Origin: Corallococcus interemptor
GTDB taxonomy: Bacteria > Myxococcota > Myxococcia > Myxococcales > Myxococcaceae
Direction: 5' to 3'
DNA length: 32,967 bases
NCBI RefSeq assembly: GCF_003668875.1
Contig: NZ_RAWM01000101.1
Coordinates: 1 to 32,967 of the forward strand
A program made the position numbers and the translations under genes. The notes below the pieces were generated by a model that did no database searches, was not told where the DNA came from, and worked only from the letters and a program-made list of their open reading frames with translations. Of this stretch, positions 7,532 to 15,238 are shown in pieces (within the stretch, counting starts at the first letter, position 1; the number at the start of each line of letters is the position of its first letter).

Positions 7532-10500
7532 TCAGCGCTTCGTCACGCGCGCCTCACCCAGGACCATGGACCAGTTGTTCATGACCTCCGTGGGCTGGGT
7601 CGCGCCGTAGGTCTGGCCCTGCATGGGCGTCTTCGTGTTGAGGTGGCTGCTCATGTAGATGAGCCGGCTCATGGCGGGCCCCGGCTGCTGGTTTCCCTGG
7701 AGCGCATCCTTGAACCGCGCGCCCAGATAGCCCGGAGGAATGCTCTGGTAGTTCAGCCGGACCCGGATGGAGGCCCAGGAGGGAACCTCCGACAGCGGGA
7801 CCTGGTACACCAGCGTGTCTTCGCCCTCGGCCTCCTGGGGATGGCTGTCGCTGGGGTAGTCCGGATCACTCTCGATGCCAGGCTGGGCTCCCTGCGCCTC
7901 GCTCAGGGGCAGGGTGATCCGCGCCAGCTGTTGGAGGTCCAGCCCCAGCTGGAGCTCGCCGGACTTGCGAAGGCTCGGCGGCTTCCAGCCCGCGGGGAGG
8001 ATGCGGTTGTCCTTCACGTCCTTGAACTGCTGGAGCTCCAGGCTGGTGACCTTCTTGACGTCGTCCATGACGCGGACCTCGTAGATCTGGACCTGGTCCT
8101 GCCGCTGGAGGCTCTGGAAGTGCGGCTGGAGCTGGCCGGGGTCGGACGAGAACTCGCTGACGAGGACGTTGTCGCCATTGGCATTGCAGCGGCCATTGCA
8201 GATGGCGCCTTGCGCGTTGGGTTGTCCCGACGCCCAGAGCACGTTGCCGGACGGGTCCAGGACCTCGAACTGGATGAACGCGCGGCGGAAGCCCGCACCG
8301 CTGGGGAACTTGTGCCCCGCGTTGTTGATGAGCGTGACGGGGACGCTCAGCGTGCCGTTGTCGGTGGACAGGTTGCCCAGGGAGATCTGCACGGCGGGGA
8401 GCCGTGGATTGTAGGAGCCCTGGGCCGTGCTGTACGCGAGGTCCAGGATGGACTGCTCGGCGTTGAGCAGGTTCTGCGCGACCACGTAGTTGCGGCTGGC
8501 ATCCGTCAGCGGCGCGATGGTGCCGTCCGGGAAGCGCAGGGCGAGGAAGAGGTCATCCAGGAGGAGCACTTCGCCACCCCGGCCGGTGAAGCCCAGCTCC
8601 AACCTCCGGAGGTCCGCGCCCAGGGCCGCGGTGGCCTGACGCGCCTGCCACCGCGACTGTCCCGGGTCGACCGCGAGCGGAGGCGTCGTGGACGCCAGGG
8701 CGCCTTGCGCGTTGAAGGTGCGCACGACCAGCTCTCCGCACGAGAGTTGGTCGCACCAGGCGGTGGCGCCCCAGAGGAGGGTCGTCTTGCCGCCGGCCCT
8801 CTGGAGGGCGTCCTGGTAGCGGCCGAGGTCGATGCTCAGCGTCGCGCTGCCTTCCTTGAGCTGGAAGAAGTAGCGGCCGTGGCTCGGGTGGATGGCGCGT
8901 CCCTGGTCCGCCGGGAGCTTCTGGACGGCGGCGATGGCGCTGGGGTCGCTCCAGCCCGCCGTGTTGCCATCCTCGGCGCCCGGATTGGGGACGAGGTTGG
9001 GCGTGCGGTTCAGGATGTCTGGGGATTGGAGGTAGGGCGGGATGCGTGAGTCCTTCGACAGGTAGAAGTCCAGCCCGAGCACGTCCGGGAACTGCTGGAA
9101 CATCTCGTGGACGAACAGGTTGATGCCCAGCAGCGTGTGCCGGTTGTACTCGCGCGACACCGGGGGCGGGCTGCCCTTGTAGAAGGGATCCAGGTCGTCG
9201 TTGTACTGCGCCACGTACACGCGCTTGTCGTGCGGGGAGTCCGGCGAGGTGAGCGGCATGTGGCAGCTCTGGCACGAGGTGTTGGAGGCGGGGTAGCCGC
9301 TGTTGAGCCACTCGAAGTAGGTGGTCTGCTCATAGGCGAGCGCGACGCAGGGGTCCTTCGTGAAGTCGCCGTTGGCGTCGAAGGTCGTCTTGCTGGCGTC
9401 GCAGCTCGCGGGGCGCTCGTAGCCTTCGCTCGCCTCGGAGATGGGCATGCCAGGCCTGTAATTCGTGGGGAGCTTGGGGAGGATGACGACGTGGCAGGCG
9501 CCGCAGACCATGGAGTCGCGCAGGTAGCTGTGTCCGTCCACGTGCGCCGCGGTCTCCAGGCTCAGCCCCGCCGCGGCCATGGGCTTCGCGTTGAGGCCGA
9601 AGTCAGGCCCGAGGATGGCGCCGGGACGCAGGTTCATGGACGAGGTGAAGGGGAAGGACGGCGGCGTGAGCGTCTTCTTCTCCTCCGGGCTGACCAGCCG
9701 GTCCGAGACGGCCCCGCCGAAGAGGTCTCCGTCGGAGCCATAGAAGAGGCTGTAGTCGGTGCCGTTCCAGGGCTGGCCCTCCTTCGGCGACATGGAATGA
9801 CAGACGGCGCAGGAGAGTCCGTCCCGGGCCAGCGCGCCGTAGGTCGCGTATTGCGAGCCCGCCTCGGGGTTCGAGGGGAACGGGTTCTTGTAGGGCGCTC
9901 CCTCGGGTGTCGCGTAGAGGGTGAAGTGGTCGAACGGGGCGTTGCTGGCCAGGGCCTGGCGCTCCGCCAGCGGGGAATGGCAACGCAGACAGAGCTGGTC
10001 CACCTGATAGGGCTGGTGCGGAGACAGCGAACGGGTCGTCTCCACCTGGGCAAGGAAGACAGGGTCCCTGCCCGCCAGGGCCTTGATGGAGGCGCTCCAG
10101 TCTCCGAAGGGGGACCAGTTGGCGGACAGGTTCATGGGGCCCGCGCCACCGGAGGGCCAGAGGCTGTTGACCGTGGGCTGCTGCCAGAACGCCATCTCCG
10201 GCAGGTCGCTCTTCTGGGCCTTCCAATCCGAGTCATGGCAGGACTGGCACACCAGGGAGGAGTTGAAGCTCTGGCTGCCGAGGTCCAGTCCGTTGTGCGC
10301 GATGTCCAGGTTCCGGGGCGGCAGCTTGACCAGATCGCCGCTCTGGATCCGGGGCAGCTGGACGCCCAGCTGTTTCGTATAGAAGTCCAGGAAGGCCTGG
10401 GCCTCGTCGCTGGACTCGGCGAGCGGCTTGAGCAGTTCATTGCCTCGCGGGAACACGGGATAGGGAGGCGGGACGAGGCCATCCCCTCCGCTGCCGCTCG

Positions 10501-10609
10501 TGGCCAGGACCGCGGGCCTGGGCGCCCAGTTCCGCACGACCACCGCGGCCGTGATGGCGAGCATGGCGCCCGCCGCGACAATCACATGACGCTGATACCT
10601 CGTCTTCAT
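7532..10609 (-). CDS. Large pentahaem c-type cytochrome in the LodA operon
   Basis: This 1025-residue protein begins at ATG 10609 with a strong GAGGTGA site. The ATG overlaps the LodB stop (ATGA), so translation is probably coupled. Residues 8-25 are an uncleaved anchor or signal sequence, placing the rest in the periplasm or outside. Five CXXCH haem sites lie at 121-125, 207-211, 267-271, 369-373 and 446-450, and no further CXXCH was found. Residues about 537-690 start with PNPGAEDG and look like a carbohydrate-binding jelly roll. Residues about 730-900 include an NNAGHKFPSG segment typical of the C-terminal beta domain of multihaem cytochromes. The last 100 residues contain YQVPLSEVP and RVRLNYQSIP. 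It could carry electrons from the LodA quinone or link its reaction to respiration. Acceptor and haem reduction potentials are unknown. Confidence 0.9.
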   Translation of the reverse strand: MKTRYQRHVIVAAGAMLAITAAVVVRNWAPRPAVLATSGSGGDGLVPPPYPVFPRGNELLKPLAESSDEAQAFLDFYTKQLGVQLPRIQSGDLVKLPPRNLDIAHNGLDLGSQSFNSSLVCQSCHDSDWKAQKSDLPEMAFWQQPTVNSLWPSGGAGPMNLSANWSPFGDWSASIKALAGRDPVFLAQVETTRSLSPHQPYQVDQLCLRCHSPLAERQALASNAPFDHFTLYATPEGAPYKNPFPSNPEAGSQYATYGALARDGLSCAVCHSMSPKEGQPWNGTDYSLFYGSDGDLFGGAVSDRLVSPEEKKTLTPPSFPFTSSMNLRPGAILGPDFGLNAKPMAAAGLSLETAAHVDGHSYLRDSMVCGACHVVILPKLPTNYRPGMPISEASEGYERPASCDASKTTFDANGDFTKDPCVALAYEQTTYFEWLNSGYPASNTSCQSCHMPLTSPDSPHDKRVYVAQYNDDLDPFYKGSPPPVSREYNRHTLLGINLFVHEMFQQFPDVLGLDFYLSKDSRIPPYLQSPDILNRTPNLVPNPGAEDGNTAGWSDPSAIAAVQKLPADQGRAIHPSHGRYFFQLKEGSATLSIDLGRYQDALQRAGGKTTLLWGATAWCDQLSCGELVVRTFNAQGALASTTPPLAVDPGQSRWQARQATAALGADLRRLELGFTGRGGEVLLLDDLFLALRFPDGTIAPLTDASRNYVVAQNLLNAEQSILDLAYSTAQGSYNPRLPAVQISLGNLSTDNGTLSVPVTLINNAGHKFPSGAGFRRAFIQFEVLDPSGNVLWASGQPNAQGAICNGRCNANGDNVLVSEFSSDPGQLQPHFQSLQRQDQVQIYEVRVMDDVKKVTSLELQQFKDVKDNRILPAGWKPPSLRKSGELQLGLDLQQLARITLPLSEAQGAQPGIESDPDYPSDSHPQEAEGEDTLVYQVPLSEVPSWASIRVRLNYQSIPPGYLGARFKDALQGNQQPGPAMSRLIYMSSHLNTKTPMQGQTYGATQPTEVMNNWSMVLGEARVTKR

Positions 10610-11778
10610 GGGTTCACCTCGGGGGAATGGGGGCGGCGGAGCCGCGCTGGGGGTGCGGAGGGAGCGGGCAGTGACTCCCACCGGTTCCTCCAGAAGGGGG
10701 CCTGGGGCCACCGCTGTTCCTGGCGGTAGTAGGCCGCGCGGGTGCGTTGATGGTCCTGGAACCGCGCGTTCAGCGTGGACTCGTAGGCCTGGAGCGCGTC
10801 CGCGTCGCCGCGCAGGCAGCGCTCCAGTGCGTCGGCGGCCAGGAGCGCGGAGTCCAACGCCTTGGTGATGCCCTGGGAGGACAGCGGATCATACGTGCAG
10901 GCCGCGTCGCCCACGGCGAGCCACTGTTCTCCCCGGGGCCGGTCCAACCGTCCGACGAGCACGGGCACCGCGACGAGCGCCTCGCCGGCGAAATCACAGA
11001 CATCCAGCCGCGCCCGCGTCTCTGGCGCCTGCCTCAGCAGGTTCATCCAGGGCTCGGGCGTGGCCCAGCGCAGGCCGCGCAGGGAGTCGCCATCGCCGAC
11101 GAGCGCGACGACGACCCGCCCCCCCGGCAGCAGCGCCGAGTACCACCAGCCCTCCGGGCAGGACTCCACCAGCGCGTGCGTGGGAAACACCGCGTCGCCC
11201 GGAAGCTGGAAGGCGCCATACACGGCGAAGCAGCGGTCGCTCACGAGCCGCCGCGCCCCCCGCGCCGAGGCGAACGTGGCCTTGCCTCCCGTGGCGTCCA
11301 CGACGAAGCGCGCCCGCAGCGTGCCGGGCTCCGAGGCCACCTGGGCGAGGCGGAGCCGGTAGCCGTCGCGCCCCAGGGCTTCCGAATCCAACAGGGTCGT
11401 CGCGCGCAGCACCCGGGCGCCTTGCCGGGCGGCTTCGACGCTCAGCCGTTCATCGAAGCGCGCCCGGTCCAGATGCCAGGCGGAGCCCCAGGGGGACATC
11501 ATCGTGTCATGGAAGCCCGGCTCCGCCCTGCCCCAGCATGACGCCGTGCCACGGGAGGCCAGGTGTCCGTCGCGCAGGAAGCCCTCCCAGACGCCCAACC
11601 GGGACAGCGGCAGGCGGACGTCCGGTGGGAGCGTTTCTCCCAGCCGGGGGGCGTCATAGGTGCTTCGCTCGACCAGGGTGACGGAGAGCGACGGCGCCTT
11701 CCTCCGCAAGGCCACGGCCACGGCCGCGCCCGCCGGGCCGCCGCCAATGACAGCCACGTCGCAGGAGTCCTCGCTCAC
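10606..11778 (-). CDS. LodB-type FAD-dependent maturase of a LodA-family oxidase
   Basis: This 390-residue flavoprotein starts at GTG 11778, overlapping the LodA stop by 4 nt (GTGA). The open frame extends far upstream but is only an out-of-frame shadow of LodA there. The N-terminal FAD-binding motif GGGPAG lies at residues 12-17, followed by LVERS. A distal GDAACTYDPLSSQGITKAL segment is the second FAD motif of the tryptophan-halogenase/geranylgeranyl-reductase-like group. The halogenase WxWxIP motif is not seen. In Marinomonas, LodB is known to be required to form the cysteine tryptophylquinone cofactor of LodA. The same role here is inferred from family resemblance and from its place directly after a LodA-like gene. 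It is expected to be cytoplasmic, as it has no signal peptide. Confidence 0.9.
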   Translation of the reverse strand: MSEDSCDVAVIGGGPAGAAVAVALRRKAPSLSVTLVERSTYDAPRLGETLPPDVRLPLSRLGVWEGFLRDGHLASRGTASCWGRAEPGFHDTMMSPWGSAWHLDRARFDERLSVEAARQGARVLRATTLLDSEALGRDGYRLRLAQVASEPGTLRARFVVDATGGKATFASARGARRLVSDRCFAVYGAFQLPGDAVFPTHALVESCPEGWWYSALLPGGRVVVALVGDGDSLRGLRWATPEPWMNLLRQAPETRARLDVCDFAGEALVAVPVLVGRLDRPRGEQWLAVGDAACTYDPLSSQGITKALDSALLAADALERCLRGDADALQAYESTLNARFQDHQRTRAAYYRQEQRWPQAPFWRNRWESLPAPSAPPARLRRPHSPEVNP

Positions 11779-13784
11779 GAGTTGGCCACCTTGGCGAGGG
11801 CCGGTTCCTCCTGGCCCGTGGCGGGCGCGTACGTCCGCTCCACCTCGATGAACGTGGGCGCGGGCGGCAGTCCTGGCGCGGCCTCGGGGCCCTGCTGGGA
11901 GGCGGAGGCATCCGACCGCTTGAGGATGAAGCCCAGCTCCTTCCAGTGGAAGACCATGTCCTCGTCCGTGGCGAAGTTGATGTCCGCCGGACGCGTCCAG
12001 TAGTCCTGGTGCCACTGCTGGTCGTCGCCCAGGTAGCTCACGAAGTAGGGCCGCTGCGCGGGCCACCACCAGAGCGACGTCCCCTGCACGGTCTGGTTGG
12101 AGCACTCGTTGAAGTCGGCCTGCCAGGGCAGCGCCATGTACTTGCTGGCATCCCCCGGCTCCAGGCCCAGCCCGTCGTGCGGATTGACGTTCCACTGGAG
12201 CGGCTGGCCCTGGGGCCTGTCGCGGTGCTTGAAGCGGAAGCCCGCGGCGGGGTCCTCCTGGAAGAAGTTCGCGTCGCGGGCAATCCACGTCATCTCGATG
12301 CCCGGGCAGAACGCGCCGCCCACGCAGTTCTCCAGCACGGCGCGGTCCAGCCGCGCACCCTCCGACGCGGGGGGCGAGGGAGGCGAGTGGTCGACCTTGC
12401 CAGCGCTGTATTGCTGGAGGAGGAAGTACTGGGTGCGCGTGAGGCTCAGGAACTTCCGGGGGAGGATGTCGGAGATGGGGTTGTCACCCGCCATCTTCGG
12501 CATGAGGTCCGGCGTCGGCGCGTTGACGTCCTCGGGGTTCCGGATTTTCTGAAGGAAGCGGGGGCCCAGGTTGCCGCCCTGGAAGGCGTCGTGTCTGCCA
12601 TTGCCCTGCGGGCCCACGTCAGCGACCCACTGATAGGCGGCGGGGCGGCTCAGGATGGGAAGGAGGTCCGCCTGGAAGTTGGGCACGTAGTCCTGCTGGA
12701 ACTGCCCGTTCTGGTAGAGCCCGGGGACGAGCCCCCGCTGGGTGACGAAGGTGTCGAAGAGCGTGTCGTAGAGCGTGATGACGTTGAGGATCTGCGGCGC
12801 GTACCCGGGGGGCCCCACCACCACCCACGCGGGGAACTCCACCTCGTGCTCGGAGCCGTCATCCATGACCAGCGTCGCGGTGACGGGTCCGTCGGAGATG
12901 TCATCCCACCAGAAGGTGTTGTTGGCGTACGTGTCCAGCCGGGGCTGGGGGAGGGCATTCTCGTCGATGAACTCCATCGCCTTGGTCGGCTGGTCGGCCG
13001 TGAGCCCCAGGCTGGGAGCCGTGAGGACGGAGTGGACGGCGGCATCGAACGCCTCCTGGGTGTCGTAGCCGATGTCCGCGATGGCCTTCAGCGCGACGAG
13101 GATGTCCTGCTCTTTCCCGTCCAGGGCTTTGACGGCTTCCAGCGCGTGGGACCGCGCCCAGTTCTCCAGCAGGCCGCTCGTGATGTCGTAGCGGACCGAC
13201 ACGCCGGACTTGCCATGGCCGCCCACCGCGTGGAGGTAGCCCCGGGCATCCGTGACCAGCTTCCCCAGGGTGGTGATGTCGCTGCCTTCGGGGAGGAGCC
13301 GCGAAGGGCGGGCCGACGCCGGGAGCAGCTCACACTGCACGGTGGTGGGACAGCCCTCGCTGCCCAGGCAGGCGACGGTGCGCGGCCCCGCATCGAGGAT
13401 GAGCGCGTTGCGGTCATCCCCCACGGTGCGAGGATTTCGCAGCGGGTGGTCGACGGCGTAGGTGCCGTCCGCGCCCTGTTGCTGCCGGAACTCGTACCAG
13501 GCGGACTTCTTGTTGGCCAGGTGGACCGTCCAGCGGATGTCTTTGATTCCGCCCTCCCCCGGCTGGACCCTGCGCCCACTGGAGCCGGGCGAATCGTAGG
13601 CGTGGATCTGGAAGCGCGCCGCCTGTCTGCGCACCGCCATGCTGGCATCGCGAAACCGGGTCACGCTGCCGCCCGCCACCTCCAGCGGCAGTCCGCCTGC
13701 CTCCTCTGGAGCGAGGTAGTAGTCCTCGCTGTCTCCGACGCGGGCCACGCCGATGGCCGGGTGAATCTTGTAGGTCGTGCTCAT
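11775..13784 (-). CDS. LodA/GoxA-family CTQ-dependent amino-acid oxidase
   Basis: This 669-residue protein starts at ATG 13784 with GAGGAG upstream. The N-terminus (YKIHPAIGVARVGDS) is the hallmark of the LodA family, whose studied members oxidise L-lysine or glycine and release H2O2. ENCVGGAFCPGIEMTW (485-500) and LPWQADFNEC (552-561) are family motifs. LodA and GoxA need an Asp four residues before the cofactor cysteine; here Asp557 and Cys561 fit. The partner tryptophan is then probably one of Trp572-574 in WWWPAQRP. Cys487 is a less likely alternative. This cofactor assignment is from memory of the family and needs alignment. There is no Sec or Tat signal, as for known secreted LodA. It is the first gene of the lodA-lodB-cytochrome operon, driven by a predicted sigma-54 promoter. 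The substrate cannot be told from sequence. Confidence 0.93.
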   Translation of the reverse strand: MSTTYKIHPAIGVARVGDSEDYYLAPEEAGGLPLEVAGGSVTRFRDASMAVRRQAARFQIHAYDSPGSSGRRVQPGEGGIKDIRWTVHLANKKSAWYEFRQQQGADGTYAVDHPLRNPRTVGDDRNALILDAGPRTVACLGSEGCPTTVQCELLPASARPSRLLPEGSDITTLGKLVTDARGYLHAVGGHGKSGVSVRYDITSGLLENWARSHALEAVKALDGKEQDILVALKAIADIGYDTQEAFDAAVHSVLTAPSLGLTADQPTKAMEFIDENALPQPRLDTYANNTFWWDDISDGPVTATLVMDDGSEHEVEFPAWVVVGPPGYAPQILNVITLYDTLFDTFVTQRGLVPGLYQNGQFQQDYVPNFQADLLPILSRPAAYQWVADVGPQGNGRHDAFQGGNLGPRFLQKIRNPEDVNAPTPDLMPKMAGDNPISDILPRKFLSLTRTQYFLLQQYSAGKVDHSPPSPPASEGARLDRAVLENCVGGAFCPGIEMTWIARDANFFQEDPAAGFRFKHRDRPQGQPLQWNVNPHDGLGLEPGDASKYMALPWQADFNECSNQTVQGTSLWWWPAQRPYFVSYLGDDQQWHQDYWTRPADINFATDEDMVFHWKELGFILKRSDASASQQGPEAAPGLPPAPTFIEVERTYAPATGQEEPALAKVANS

Positions 13785-13817
13785 GCCTTTGCTCCTCGCG
13801 GTTGGAGGAGGAGCGGA

Positions 13818-13833
13818 TGCAAGACACACTCCT
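13818..13833 (-). promoter_or_regulatory. Sigma-54-type (-24/-12) promoter of the LodA operon
   Basis: On the minus strand, AGGAGT then TTGCA places GG (13832-13831) and GC (13820-13819) exactly 10 bp apart, with a perfect -12 TTGCA and a degenerate -24 half. Transcription would start near 13807, leaving about 23 nt of leader with the RBS. The -24 half alone would not be convincing. The identical distance to twin activator sites at the 6416 gene makes the call credible. Confidence 0.6.
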
Positions 13834-13905
13834 CTCAAGGCAATTGCAGGAACTCCAGGAATCACGGACCCTTACGGACGACGTCCATCCTCCGGACGTG
13901 GCCCC

Positions 13906-13940
13906 TGACGCGTCAATGGTGGGTCATGACGTGTCAGCCC
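13906..13940 (-). promoter_or_regulatory. Twin palindromic activator site (UAS) of the LodA operon
   Basis: Read on the minus strand, GGGCTGACACGTCA (13940-13927) is identical over 14 bases to the site upstream of the 6416 gene. It is followed after 11 nt by TGACGCGTCA (13915-13906). Both cores are perfect TGAC-N2-GTCA palindromes with centres 21 bp apart. The second ends 74 bp before the -24 GG, as in the other promoter. Confidence 0.75.
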
Positions 13941-13943
13941 CAA

Positions 13944-13978
13944 AAAGAAGCGCCGCGTCCCTGTGCGGGGCGCGGCGC
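13944..13978 (-). terminator. Intrinsic terminator of the tetR-emrB-emrA operon
   Basis: A 12-bp stem with one G-U-type mismatch (13950-13961 with 13967-13978, loop of 5) lies 28 nt after the HlyD stop. On the minus strand it is followed by CTTCTTTTTG. It separates the efflux operon from the LodA operon, so lodA needs its own promoter. Confidence 0.85.
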
Positions 13979-14005
13979 CGGGGTGTGAGGCTTTGGGCTT
14001 CCGGC

Positions 14006-15235
14006 CTACTTCGTGTGCACCGTCACGTCGGCGGAGAGGCCGGCGCGCAGGGCCAGGCCTTGCGGCGGGTGCACCCAGGTGATGCGCACGGGCACGCGCT
14101 GCACCACCTTCACGAAGTTGCCGGACGCGTTGTCGGGCGGCAGCAGGGAGAACCGCGCGCCGGTGCCTCCGGACAGGCTCTCCACCCTGCCCTCCAGCTT
14201 CTCACCGGAGAAGGCGTCCAGCTCCACCTCCACGCGCTGGCCGGGCTGCATGTGGCCCACCTGCGTCTCCTTGAAGTTCGCCACCACGTAGGTCGTCGTG
14301 GGCACCAGCTCCGCCACGACCTGACCGGGGGTGAGCAGCTGGCCCGCGTGCACGGACAGCTTGGACACCTGGCCGTCCGCCGGAGCGACGATGCGCGTGT
14401 CCTCCAGCTGGAGCTTCGCCTGCTCCAACGCGGCCTCCGCGCCCTTCACCCGCGCGTGCGCCAGCGACGCACTGGCCTGGGCGGCGGCGATCTTCTCGTC
14501 GATGGGGGCGCTCACGTCGAGCTGGCCCCTGGCCTCCGCCACCTTGCTCTCCGCCGTGCGCCGGCCCTCCTCCGCCAGGGCCAGCTGCGCGCGGGCACCT
14601 TCGAGCGCGGCCTGCGCCGTCTCGTTGGCCGTCTGCGCGTCGTCCAGCGCGCTCTGCGCCACCACGTTCTGCTGGCGCAGGCTCCGGGTGCGCTCCAGGT
14701 CCAGCGTGGCCTTGCGGGCCTGGGCCTCCGCGCGGGTCAGCGCCGCGCGGGCCGCCGCCACCTGCGCCTGGGCGCCGCTCACCGCGGACGTGCTCGTGGA
14801 CACGAGCGCCTTCGCGCTGGACAGGCCACCCTTCGCGCCGGCCGCCGCCACCGTGGCCTGCGCATCCGCCGCGGCCGCCTGGGCACGCGCGGACTCCAGC
14901 TCGGCTTCCGCCTGCTTCACGCGCGCCTCATACGGACGCGGGTCGATTTGAAGGACCACGTCGCCCTGGTGCACGGTGGCGTTGTCCTGCACGGCCACCT
15001 TCACCACGGGGCCGGACACGCGCGCGGCCAGGGGCACCACGTCCGCCTCCACCTGCGCGTCGTCGGTGGACTCCTGCCCGGCGGTGACGACCTTGAAGCC
15101 GCCAATGCCCAGCACGAGCGCGCCCACGACGCCGCCGAGGATGAGGAAGCCCCGCTTGCCGCGCTTCGCCTGCGCCGCGGCGGGCGCGGGCGCCGCTTCG
15201 GGGACGAGTTGGGGAGCAGTCGTTGTCGTTGCCAT
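14006..15235 (-). CDS. EmrA/HlyD-type membrane fusion protein
   Basis: This 409-residue periplasmic adaptor belongs to a tripartite efflux pump. Order: a cytoplasmic Ala/Pro-rich tail, one transmembrane helix (about 30-50), a first half-lipoyl/barrel segment (ADVVPLAARVSGPV), a long Ala/Gln/Glu-rich alpha-hairpin coiled coil (about 95-270), a second lipoyl half (IVAPADGQVSKL), a beta-barrel (VVANFKETQVGHM) and a C-terminal segment with FSLLPPDNASGNFVKVVQRVPV. The last is typical of EmrA. It would bridge the inner-membrane EmrB-like transporter to an outer-membrane TolC-type channel, which is not in this window. ATG 15235 lies 3 nt after the transporter stop, with GTGGAGA inside the upstream gene. 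Confidence 0.92.
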   Translation of the reverse strand: MATTTTAPQLVPEAAPAPAAAQAKRGKRGFLILGGVVGALVLGIGGFKVVTAGQESTDDAQVEADVVPLAARVSGPVVKVAVQDNATVHQGDVVLQIDPRPYEARVKQAEAELESARAQAAAADAQATVAAAGAKGGLSSAKALVSTSTSAVSGAQAQVAAARAALTRAEAQARKATLDLERTRSLRQQNVVAQSALDDAQTANETAQAALEGARAQLALAEEGRRTAESKVAEARGQLDVSAPIDEKIAAAQASASLAHARVKGAEAALEQAKLQLEDTRIVAPADGQVSKLSVHAGQLLTPGQVVAELVPTTTYVVANFKETQVGHMQPGQRVEVELDAFSGEKLEGRVESLSGGTGARFSLLPPDNASGNFVKVVQRVPVRITWVHPPQGLALRAGLSADVTVHTK

Positions 15236-15238
15236 GTC

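Noticed and set aside
7532-10609. More than five haems in the cytochrome
   Set aside because: Other cysteines (CDAS, CNGRC, CDQLSC) do not form CXXCH; only five motifs are present.
10606-12288. 560-residue minus-strand frame covering LodB and part of LodA
   Set aside because: Only the part from GTG 11778 is real; the upstream 170 codons are an out-of-frame, Arg/Gly/Pro-rich reading of the LodA gene.
11946-13988. 680-residue plus-strand frame opposite the LodA-like gene
   Set aside because: Low-complexity antisense frame with no domain signature; the other strand is clearly LodA family.
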